Positions 1-5,117 of a DNA stretch of 5,117 bases are shown in pieces (position 1 is the first letter of the stretch; each line of letters starts with the position of its first letter). The translations under genes were made by a program, and so were the position numbers. The stretch is taken from NCBI GenBank assembly GCA_020052215.1, contig JAGVPN010000439.1:1-5117 (forward strand). The letters run 5' to 3'. Source of the stretch: Syntrophobacterales bacterium (GTDB lineage: Bacteria > Desulfobacterota > Desulfobaccia > Desulfobaccales > 0-14-0-80-60-11). The notes under the pieces are model-generated. The model saw only the letters and a list, made by a program, of their open reading frames with translations. It was not told the origin of the DNA and searched no databases.

Positions 1-86
1 GAGCCAACCGCTTTCTGCCATGGTACGGGAGATCTGGCCATAACGCGCCTGGGGGGAGCGTGGCGGATATCTCTCAAGCGGGCTAC

Positions 87-91
87 AGGAG
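87..91 (+). promoter_or_regulatory. Ribosome binding site of the NHLP precursor gene
   Basis: AGGAG sits nine bases before the ATG at 101, a normal Shine-Dalgarno placement. It supports translation starting at 101 and shows that the small ORF is a real gene and not a chance reading frame. Confidence 0.75.
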
Positions 92-100
92 AAGAATCGT

Positions 101-433
101 ATGGATCGGCAAGCGTTTCAAAAGGCCTGGGGCAGGGTAATAGCCAGGGCCTGGGCGGATGCGGGCTTCAAAAAGCGACTGCTCGTCGCCCCCGAGGAGG
201 TTTTCCTGGAATACGGCTTCGAGGTCCCCTCGAATATTTTGATCAAGATCATGGAGAACGGCGACCGGATGATCCAACTCCGGTGCACCCGGCGAGGCGC
301 CCCCGAATGGTACGTGGAGTGCACCTCATCCTGCTACCGCCAGCCCGAGACGAGCTCTCAGATGCAGGTTTGGAGCATGTGGCGGGCGGGCTGGACCGAG
401 GGATTAACCATCTCCCTGGGAGCCAGGCGTTGA
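101..433 (+). CDS. NHLP-type RiPP precursor, leader part; C-terminus probably frameshifted
   Basis: As read, this encodes 110 residues. Residues 1-60 match the nitrile-hydratase-alpha-like leader (NHLP) family. The match includes an amphipathic start (FQKAWGRVIARAW), the AWADAGFKKRLL block (family pattern AW.D..F...LL), P31 with following acidic residues, then YGFEVP and IKIMENGDRMIQL (family pattern G...P....V.VVENT...L.L). Such leaders guide modifying enzymes and are cut off by a C39-type peptidase/exporter. From about residue 62 the frame stops resembling the family: there is no ELSD..L..VAGG end, and the tail is Trp/Arg-rich (MQVWSMWRAGW). The missing end lies in the -1 frame, from about 304 to 483. 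The start is fixed by AGGAG at 87-91. No maturase or transporter gene is visible in the window. The family call is from motif recognition; a true nitrile hydratase alpha subunit is excluded by length and by absence of the CTLCSC metal site. Confidence 0.75.
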   Translation: MDRQAFQKAWGRVIARAWADAGFKKRLLVAPEEVFLEYGFEVPSNILIKIMENGDRMIQLRCTRRGAPEWYVECTSSCYRQPETSSQMQVWSMWRAGWTEGLTISLGARR

Positions 434-483
434 AGGGTATAACCTGCGGCATTTTCCGGCAGGCCAAGCCGTGGTTGGGGTAG
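304..483 (+). pseudogene. Displaced C-terminal half of the NHLP precursor: double-glycine end and candidate core peptide
   Basis: In the -1 frame relative to the gene starting at 101, the translation contains VHLILLPPARDELSDAGLEH followed by VAGG. This is the typical end of an NHLP leader (hydrophobic L.L.LPP, then ELSD..L..VAGG). The two glycines are encoded at 385-390, so a peptidase cut after 390 would release a 30-residue core (391-480) that starts LDRGINHLPG, contains GITCGIF, and ends KPWLG before the TAG at 481-483. The core has one Cys, one Thr and one Ser. Joined to the upstream frame by restoring one base, for example in the C5 run at 300-304, the product would be about 127 residues with a leader of about 97. 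A leader break point anywhere up to about 322 is possible, because both frames are open there. Whether this is a dead gene, a sequencing error or programmed slippage cannot be told from the sequence. Confidence 0.7.
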
Positions 484-581
484 GCTCGGGAAGACCCCGG
501 GCGGGGAGAACCGGATCCTTGGCAGCCCTTAAGAGAGCCTGGCCCCCGAATCCCCCCCGACCCTAATGATGAGGGCTGGTC

Positions 582-1046
582 CTACTCCGCTTCTCCGGGG
601 TCGCCATGCCGGATAACCCCTGCGCCAAACCGCGACCCGCCGGGTTTGGCCGGTATCGCCGACGGGGCCGAACGCTCCATCTCTGGCACCGGTCCCCGCA
701 TCTTCTTCGCCTTGATTGCCTTGCGTGGTTGCTCCTGCCCCTTTTCCTGCTCCTCTTTCAGGCGCTGTTGTTTCAGCTTCTCTGCTTCCTCTTGCTGGGC
801 CGTACTCTGAGCCAGCCGGAGCGGTTGACCCTCCCGGGATGCGACAGCGGGCGCCAGGCGCCATCCCCCTGCCGGCCACTGCCCCTGCTCCTTGCAGCCC
901 TTCTCCTGCCAGGTGGTCTCACCGGCAGGAGCGAGTATTAACGCGCCGGTTGCCGGCCTGGCGTGAGCCTGGCCCCCGGCCAGCAAGAGCGCCACCGCCC
1001 CCAGACCGAGCACGCCTCTGGCGCAACACTTCATCAGCCACTGCAT
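582..1046 (-). CDS. Small exported protein with a charged coiled-coil segment, function unknown
   Basis: This encodes a 154-residue protein not recognised as any family. Residues 1-29 form a signal peptide: MKCCARG, then a Leu/Ala/Gly-rich core, then AHA before Arg30 as a plausible signal peptidase I site. The mature part has a Trp-containing stretch (TTWQEKG, WPAGGWR) around residues 44-63 and a strongly charged Gln/Glu/Lys helix at about 83-115 (EEAEKLKQQRLKEEQEKGQE) suited to a coiled coil. The tail is Pro/Gly/Arg-rich and looks disordered. The start at 1046 is preferred over the in-frame ATG at 1058 because GGAGG at 1052-1056 lies five bases before it, whereas 1058 has no clear ribosome binding site. 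It lies 110 bases downstream of the cyclase on the same strand, so it may be cotranscribed and act in the periplasm near the cyclase's sensor domain; that link is inference. The antisense frame reads as a Leu-rich protein only because it mirrors the charged helix. Confidence 0.6.
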   Translation of the reverse strand: MQWLMKCCARGVLGLGAVALLLAGGQAHARPATGALILAPAGETTWQEKGCKEQGQWPAGGWRLAPAVASREGQPLRLAQSTAQQEEAEKLKQQRLKEEQEKGQEQPRKAIKAKKMRGPVPEMERSAPSAIPAKPGGSRFGAGVIRHGDPGEAE

Positions 1047-1051
1047 AATTG

Positions 1052-1056
1052 CCTCC
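1052..1056 (-). promoter_or_regulatory. Ribosome binding site deciding the start of the small exported protein
   Basis: On the minus strand this reads GGAGG, five bases before the ATG at 1046. It lies downstream of the alternative ATG at 1058, so it favours the shorter 154-residue product. Confidence 0.65.
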
Positions 1057-1099
1057 ATGAATCAGGTCTGCCTTAACCGGAACCTTAAGTTGACCGCCT

Positions 1100-1117
1100 G
1101 GCCGGCTGAGGCCGGCC
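1100..1117. repeat. Perfect 7-bp GC inverted repeat between cyclase and exported-protein genes
   Basis: GGCCGGC (1100-1106) and GCCGGCC (1111-1117) are exact inverted copies around a four-base loop. In the minus-strand transcript this hairpin lies about 40 bases past the cyclase stop codon and about 54 bases before the next start. No U-run follows on either strand, so it is not a standard intrinsic terminator. It could stabilise the upstream message end or uncouple expression of the two genes; the role is inferred. Confidence 0.45.
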
Positions 1118-1156
1118 CCGGCCCTAAGGGGGTCTTCCGGTCCTCCCAGAACCAGG

Positions 1157-3082
1157 TTAGTTTTTTTCCTCTTCCAGCCCGAGCACCTCAAAGACCTCGA
1201 TCTGTTCCTGCCGGCCTTTGACTGCCTGGGTGTCTTGCCGGCCGGTCACCACTCCCGAAGCTGCCTCAATGGTACTGCGGCTGGCGACGATAGTCCAGCC
1301 CAATTTTTTGGTCAAGCCCTCCAGCCGGGACGCGGTATTTACCGTATCGCCGATGGCGGTGAACTCCAGGCGCTTGGGTGAGCCGATGTTGCCGACAATG
1401 GCTTCACCGGTATGAATACCGATGCCGATGGCAAAATCGGGAAGGTCTTGATCGCCAAAGCGTTGTTGCATCCAGGCGCGGAACTCCCGGGCTTTTTCCG
1501 CCAGGCCCAGGGCGGCGCTCAGGGCCCGCCGGGCGTGGTCCGGATAAAGCACCGGTGACCCAAACACCGCCATCACGGCATCCCCGATAAATTTGTCCAC
1601 GGTGCCGCCCTGGGCCAGTATCGGCTCACAGGCCTGGCCCAGGTAGGTGTTGAGCATTTCCACCACCGCCCGGGGCCCCAGGCGCTCTGAGATGGTGGTG
1701 AAGTTGCGAATATCGGAAAAGAGCACCGTTACCTGGAAGCTGTCGCCCCCCAGGTCCGGCAGCATTCCCGTAGCCAGGAGCTTTTCCACCACCTCGTCGG
1801 CCACGTAGCGGCCAAAAATATTCCGGATGCGGGCGCGTTCGCGTTCCTCCCCCGTGAGCCTGAGGCCCAGGATGCCGATGTAGCTCAACATGACCCCCAA
1901 CTGCATGGAGGCCGTCGGGAGCAGCCAGTACCGGCGGAACAGGGTTGAGGCGAAGGCCGCGCCCAGCAGGCACATGAGCAGGCTGACGACCAGGCCCCGC
2001 CAGGAAGACAGGCGGTAGAACAACAGACCGCCAATCAGGAGCGCCGCGGCCAGGTAAAGGGCGCTGAGATAGCCGGGCACCGGTCTAGGAAATTTCCCGG
2101 TGAGCAGGGTTTCCACAATGTTGGCGTGCACTTCCGGACCGCTCATGTCGCTCCCCGGCCACTTCCACAGGCTCAGGGAATAGGGCGTGGAGTGGACGTC
2201 CTGGAGCGCCGCGGGTTCATAGGCAATGATGACGACCTTGTCTTTCAGGTTCCGAATCTCCGGATCCGTCTCGGCCTCAGGACGGAGAAACCGCCGGAAG
2301 GAAAGGCGCGGAAAGGTTTCCGGCGGCCCCACATAACCGATCAGGGGAAAAGCGCCGAGGTTAACGGCGCTGGGGTCATCCATCGACCAGTCTTTGAGAG
2401 CCGGATCATGTTTCAGGCGCTCGATTTCCCTGGCCGGGTCCTGCCCGGTTGCCCGGGTGGCTAGAAGTTTGGCCATGGTGAGCATGACCTGGCCATAATC
2501 ATCGGACACGGCGGGCATGAAGCGGCGGACGATCCCGTCGGCGTCGGTGTAAAAATTCACCAGTCCCACGTCCAAGGCTCCCCGGGGCAGGGAGGTAAAG
2601 TAGTTCGGGATGGGCAGGGTGACCTTGATTTTCTGCTGCCCGTCCACCGCCAGGGTGGCCGCCATGACCACTTGCCCGGAAGCCAGCTGCGCCTTGAAAG
2701 CCGCATCATACTTCAAACTCGGGTGGGTTGGCGGCAAGTTGAGCTTTTTCAGCCAGTCCTCGATACTCACATAATAAAGATAATCCAGTCCCATGATCCT
2801 GGCCCCTGCCCCCCGCAGGACCTCTATAACCCGGGCAAAGTGGGGGGTCCAGCACACCAGCGGTTCCTCCGGGTGTTCCGCCAGGGTCTGCTCATCCAGA
2901 GTCACAATGACCACATGCGCAGGCTTATATCGGAGACCGGCCAACCGATGCCAGAGGTCGGAGTAAATACTTTCCGGCCTTTTCAGCCAGCCGGCCCAGG
3001 TTAGGCTTTGCACACCTACGCCCACCAAGACCAGCAAGATGACCAGGTGCACCCACGAAGTTTTTCGACGGAAATTTTTCAT
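1157..3082 (-). CDS. CHASE2-domain class III adenylate cyclase
   Basis: This 641-residue membrane cyclase makes cAMP from ATP. After a basic N-terminus comes a membrane helix (about 11-31), then an extracytoplasmic CHASE2 sensor (about 35-330, with VVIVTLDEQTL and GARIMGLDYLYY). Three membrane helices follow (about 337-356, 363-382, 388-408), then a linker (RIRNIFGRYVADEVVEKLL) and the catalytic domain (about 448-635). The catalytic residues are all present: metal-binding Asp457 (FSDIRNF) and Asp501 (GDAVMAVFG), Lys497 (VDKFIG), and transition-state Asn582 and Arg586 (NTASR). Spacing places Thr575 (EFTAIGD) at the second base-selecting position, which in mammalian-type cyclases is Asp. Lys/Thr is the class IIIb pattern of Anabaena CyaB1, a group with reported bicarbonate stimulation. 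Specificity for ATP is therefore likely. The start at 3082 is the only ATG before the first helix but has only a weak Shine-Dalgarno match. The gene is divergent from the TPR gene. Confidence 0.93.
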   Translation of the reverse strand: MKNFRRKTSWVHLVILLVLVGVGVQSLTWAGWLKRPESIYSDLWHRLAGLRYKPAHVVIVTLDEQTLAEHPEEPLVCWTPHFARVIEVLRGAGARIMGLDYLYYVSIEDWLKKLNLPPTHPSLKYDAAFKAQLASGQVVMAATLAVDGQQKIKVTLPIPNYFTSLPRGALDVGLVNFYTDADGIVRRFMPAVSDDYGQVMLTMAKLLATRATGQDPAREIERLKHDPALKDWSMDDPSAVNLGAFPLIGYVGPPETFPRLSFRRFLRPEAETDPEIRNLKDKVVIIAYEPAALQDVHSTPYSLSLWKWPGSDMSGPEVHANIVETLLTGKFPRPVPGYLSALYLAAALLIGGLLFYRLSSWRGLVVSLLMCLLGAAFASTLFRRYWLLPTASMQLGVMLSYIGILGLRLTGEERERARIRNIFGRYVADEVVEKLLATGMLPDLGGDSFQVTVLFSDIRNFTTISERLGPRAVVEMLNTYLGQACEPILAQGGTVDKFIGDAVMAVFGSPVLYPDHARRALSAALGLAEKAREFRAWMQQRFGDQDLPDFAIGIGIHTGEAIVGNIGSPKRLEFTAIGDTVNTASRLEGLTKKLGWTIVASRSTIEAASGVVTGRQDTQAVKGRQEQIEVFEVLGLEEEKN

Positions 3083-3397
3083 CGGCTCAAGGAAATATGT
3101 CGGTTAGAGCTGACCGCAACATTAATCGGCTCCCGCCGGGTTCCTGCCCTTCCCGGAATCAGGAATCTACCAGGTTTTGGCCAAACCACCCATTTGGTTA
3201 TTTTATCATTGCCTGGGGCCGCGCTGCATCTTTTCCTCTTCATAATTTACTCTGGAGTAATTCGGCCAAAATTGCGTCATCCCCGCTTTGTGGTTCCATT
3301 GCCGGAATCCCTGGGGAATATTTTTTCTCAGGCCTGTAATTCTGAAGGCTTTTGGCTTATTATGGCAGCAGCATTACCCTTACCAAAGGAGTTGATC
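3083..3397. other. Divergent intergenic region between cyclase and TPR genes
   Basis: These 315 bases separate two divergent start codons and should hold promoters for both genes. I see no convincing -35/-10 pair. The least GC-rich parts are about 3188-3210 and 3241-3260, and TATTAT at 3358-3363 is a possible -10 without a good partner. TTTGGCCAAA (3176-3185) is a perfect 10-base palindrome within GGTTTTGGCCAAACC, and GGCCAAA recurs at 3264-3270, so it could be an operator. The plus-strand frame continuous with the TPR gene stays open here but lacks a ribosome binding site and protein-like composition, so it is treated as non-coding. Confidence 0.5.
3386..3391 (+). promoter_or_regulatory. Ribosome binding site deciding the start of the TPR protein
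   Basis: AAGGAG lies six bases before the ATG at 3398, the best-placed Shine-Dalgarno sequence in the window. It fixes the start there even though the frame is open for 390 bases further upstream. Confidence 0.85.
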
Positions 3398-4480
3398 ATG
3401 CCGGAATGCTCCCGCTGTGGTGAAGAACTGGATGCAGGAAGTCTATTTTGCGGCAATTGCGGCCTGCAGATTGAGGCCCCCGGACCGGCCCCGGTGCAGT
3501 CATTGCCCCCCTCTACTCCCGGGAAGGATGAAATAACGCCACCTCCGGCCGGGGTGCCGGAACGCAGCCTCGCCCGTAAATCTGATTGGGCCCCCGCGCT
3601 TATCCTTATCGGCTTTATCGGGGCGATAGTCGCATCAGGCATATATTTTTGGAAGTTGTCTCCCCCCTCCGCTCCCCAAAAGCCGGTAAGCAGTCCCACC
3701 GAACCATCCAGGAAGCCGGCTCCCCCAATGACCGCCCAGGGTTATCTGAAAAAGGCCATTGAAACTAAGGACCCTCAGGAAAAGATCAGGTTTTACAGCA
3801 AGGCCATTGAAGCAGACCCGAATAACGCCATAGCTTACAATGATCGCGGCATTGTATATTATCGCCTGGATAACTATAGACTTGCTCTGAAGGATTATAA
3901 TAAGGCCATAGCTATAAAGCCTGATTTCGCCATTGCATACAATAATCGTGGCTCGGTATATTTTAATAAAAAGGATTATGAAAAAGCGTTAAAAGATTTC
4001 AATAAGACAATCGAGTTGAAGCATGATTATGCGTATGCTTATAATAATCGTGGCATGTTATATTACAAAAAGCTGGATAATGATCAGGCAATAATTGATT
4101 TTAATAAGGCGATTGAACTAAGTCCAGATTACGCCTATGCTTATTATCATCGTGGCAATGTATATTTTACACAAACAAATTATACAGATGCAATCAAAGA
4201 TTATACTAAAGCCATTACGCTAAAGCCTGATTTTAGCATCGCCTACTGCAAGCGGGGCTATGCTTATTTTCTCAAAGAAGACTATGATAAGGCGCTCATA
4301 GACTATAACAAAGCTCTCGCCCTCAATCCGGATTATGCCAACGCTTTATATCGCCGGGCCATTTTATCTAAGAAAACCGGCGCCTATGGCCAGGCGCGGG
4401 CCGATTACAGCAAAGCCAAGTCTTTAAATCCTAGATTGCTTGATGCATCATTTCCCTTGCCGGCGGAGCAAGACAGGTGA
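3398..4480 (+). CDS. Zinc-ribbon, single-pass membrane protein with TPR repeats
   Basis: This 360-residue protein is probably a scaffold for protein contacts; no enzyme motif is seen. Residues 4-21 form a zinc ribbon with two CxxC pairs (CSRC at 4-7, CGNC at 18-21). A Pro-rich linker follows, then one membrane helix at about 65-85 (APALILIGFIGAIVASGIYF), a second Pro/Ser linker (88-111), a partial repeat (about 116-143) and six 34-residue TPR units (about 144-347). The units follow the pattern AxAYNNRGxxYxxxxxYxxALxDYNKAIxLxPDY. With a cytoplasmic zinc ribbon and no signal peptide, the TPR domain would face the periplasm, although topology is inferred. The start at 3398 begins exactly at the zinc ribbon and has AAGGAG upstream; a longer 490-residue reading adds an N-terminus with no domain. 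The TPR coding part uses many AT-rich codons (AAT, AAA, TAT, GAT), unlike both ends of the gene and the neighbours. Confidence 0.9.
   Translation: MPECSRCGEELDAGSLFCGNCGLQIEAPGPAPVQSLPPSTPGKDEITPPPAGVPERSLARKSDWAPALILIGFIGAIVASGIYFWKLSPPSAPQKPVSSPTEPSRKPAPPMTAQGYLKKAIETKDPQEKIRFYSKAIEADPNNAIAYNDRGIVYYRLDNYRLALKDYNKAIAIKPDFAIAYNNRGSVYFNKKDYEKALKDFNKTIELKHDYAYAYNNRGMLYYKKLDNDQAIIDFNKAIELSPDYAYAYYHRGNVYFTQTNYTDAIKDYTKAITLKPDFSIAYCKRGYAYFLKEDYDKALIDYNKALALNPDYANALYRRAILSKKTGAYGQARADYSKAKSLNPRLLDASFPLPAEQDR
3827..4438 (+). repeat. Six tandem 102-base TPR-coding units
   Basis: The TPR units repeat with a period of 102 bases. AATAATCGTGGC occurs exactly at 3941-3952 and 4043-4054, with close variants one period before (AATGATCGCGGC, 3839-3850) and after (TATCATCGTGGC, 4145-4156). 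The middle units are AT-rich and the last one returns to GC-rich codons. Retained DNA similarity suggests duplication of units within the gene. Confidence 0.8.
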
Positions 4481-4609
4481 TGCCATGACGCGAATTCCCT
4501 ATTCAGCTTAACGGATTTTCGGGGATTTGGTCTAACTCTAGTAACAGCCGGTCCCTGCAGCAGACGGCTGAAGCGCCTCATCAAACCTTGTCCTCGGAGG
4601 AATCAGTTC
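4481..4609 (+). other. Intergenic leader before the VIT-domain gene, with a small hairpin
   Basis: CAGCCG (4545-4550) and CGGCTG (4565-4570) can pair as a six-base stem over a 14-base loop that contains CTGCAG. GGATTT is repeated at 4513-4518 and 4523-4528. There is no U-run, so the hairpin is not a clear terminator for the TPR gene, and no convincing promoter is visible. The following gene could have its own promoter here or be read through from the TPR gene. Confidence 0.35.
4596..4600 (+). promoter_or_regulatory. Ribosome binding site of the VIT-domain gene
   Basis: GGAGG sits nine bases before the ATG at 4610, supporting that start for the signal-peptide-bearing product. Confidence 0.75.
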
Positions 4610-5117
4610 ATGTTCAAGTCGCCCCGTACCTTTGGCGCCATCCTGGCTTTATTGGTGACCGGTTTGTTAACCACAGCCTTGCTCCCCGGTGAAAAATCCG
4701 CCGGGGACGGGAAGCCAGGCGCGGCGGACAAGACCCTGGCGCCTTACTTTGTCGTGTTGAGCGACGACCCGAAAGTGGACGCCCTGCCGCTGAAAAGCAC
4801 CCGGGCCGACGTCAAGATCGCCGGGGTGGTGGCCGAGGTCAAGATCACCCAAGTATATCGCAATACCGGCCAAAAGACCCTGGAGGCCATCTATGTTTTC
4901 CCCGGGTCCACCCGGGCCGCGGTCCATGCCATGCGCATGACCATCGGCGAGCGGGTGGTGGAGGCCCAGATCATGGAGCGGCAAAAGGCCCGGGAAACCT
5001 ATGAGACGGCCAAAAAGGAAGGCAAGACCGCCTCCCTTTTGGAGCAGCAGCGGCCCAATGTCTTCCAGATGAACCTGGCCAATATTCTGCCCGGCGATGA
5101 GATCAAGGTGGAGCTCA
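4610..5117 (+). CDS. VIT-domain exported protein, 3'-truncated by the window end
   Basis: The first 169 residues are visible. Residues 1-30 look like a signal peptide or membrane anchor (MFKSPRTFGAILALLVTGLL). From about 53 onward is a VIT domain (vault protein / inter-alpha-trypsin type). Its typical features are ADVKIAGVVAEVKITQVYRN, LEAIYVFPGS, then VHAMRMTIGERVVEAQIMER, ARETYETAKKEGKTASLLEQ, RPNVFQMNLANILPGDEIKV. Bacterial proteins of this kind normally carry a von Willebrand A domain after the VIT domain and often a C-terminal anchor; that part lies beyond the window. The likely role is extracytoplasmic adhesion or protein binding, known for the family only in outline. The start at 4610 is supported by GGAGG at 4596-4600. 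The gene follows the TPR gene on the same strand after 129 bases. The codons are GC-rich, unlike the TPR repeats just before it. Confidence 0.88.
   Translation, partial: MFKSPRTFGAILALLVTGLLTTALLPGEKSAGDGKPGAADKTLAPYFVVLSDDPKVDALPLKSTRADVKIAGVVAEVKITQVYRNTGQKTLEAIYVFPGSTRAAVHAMRMTIGERVVEAQIMERQKARETYETAKKEGKTASLLEQQRPNVFQMNLANILPGDEIKVEL

Noticed and set aside
2..43. Possible end of an upstream gene (frame ending ...LSAMVREIWP at a TAA, 41-43)
   Set aside because: Only 13 codons are visible and the other two forward frames are open across the same bases, so there is no way to tell whether it codes.
310..345. CTSSCY in the zero frame resembling the nitrile hydratase CTLCSCY metal site
   Set aside because: It lacks the middle Cys and surrounding residues, and the competing frame here has a far better NHLP leader-end match.
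493..507. CCCC/GGGG hairpin as a terminator between the convergent genes
   Set aside because: The stem is only four bases with a tiny loop, and no T-run follows on either strand.
606..941. Plus-strand Leu-rich frame that looks like a membrane protein
   Set aside because: It is the antisense image of the Glu/Lys/Gln-rich coiled coil of the minus-strand gene and has no ribosome binding site.
3353..3367. Sigma-54-like promoter (TGGC...TGGCA) before the TPR gene
   Set aside because: The GG to GC distance is one base too short and the TTGC element is missing.
3008..3397. N-terminal extension of the TPR protein to 490 residues
   Set aside because: It overlaps the cyclase start, has no domain or ribosome binding site, and the zinc ribbon begins exactly at the well-supported start at 3398.
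4667..4984. Minus-strand 105-residue His/Gly-rich frame
   Set aside because: It is antisense to the VIT domain, whose plus-strand translation matches a known family and has a good start signal.

Overview
This is a GC-rich bacterial window of five protein-coding loci with large, partly compositionally distinct intergenic and repeat segments. The mix of a CHASE2-type adenylate cyclase, a zinc-ribbon/TPR membrane protein, a VIT-domain secreted protein and an NHLP-type RiPP precursor fits a Gram-negative environmental bacterium, plausibly of the deltaproteobacterial (Desulfobacterota) kind. That placement is inferred from gene content only and is weak. No rRNA, tRNA, CRISPR array or insertion sequence was seen.

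Layout. Positions 1-100 are upstream DNA ending in a good ribosome binding site. Positions 101-483 hold a small plus-strand gene whose product begins as a nitrile-hydratase-like leader peptide (NHLP). The second half of that leader, with its ELSD...VAGG double-glycine end and a 30-residue candidate core peptide, lies in the -1 frame. The locus therefore looks like one RiPP precursor gene split by a single-base shift, either real or a sequence error. Facing it on the minus strand are a small predicted exported, coiled-coil-rich protein (582-1046) and, upstream of that, a 641-residue CHASE2 class III adenylate cyclase (1157-3082). These two may be cotranscribed, with a 110-base gap that contains a perfect GC-rich inverted repeat.

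A 315-base divergent intergenic region (3083-3397) separates the cyclase from a plus-strand gene (3398-4480). That gene encodes an N-terminal zinc ribbon, one membrane segment and about six TPR repeats. The repeat region is clearly AT-richer than its surroundings and repeats at DNA level with a 102-base period. After a 129-base gap, a signal-peptide-bearing VIT-domain protein starts at 4610 and runs off the window end.

How the genes might work together: the cyclase should turn a periplasmic signal into cAMP, and the exported protein behind it could be a partner, but nothing in the sequence proves this. The divergent TPR gene could share regulation with the cyclase. The RiPP precursor has no maturation or transport gene inside the window, so its cluster, if it exists, lies to the left. 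The most notable observation is the split RiPP precursor.
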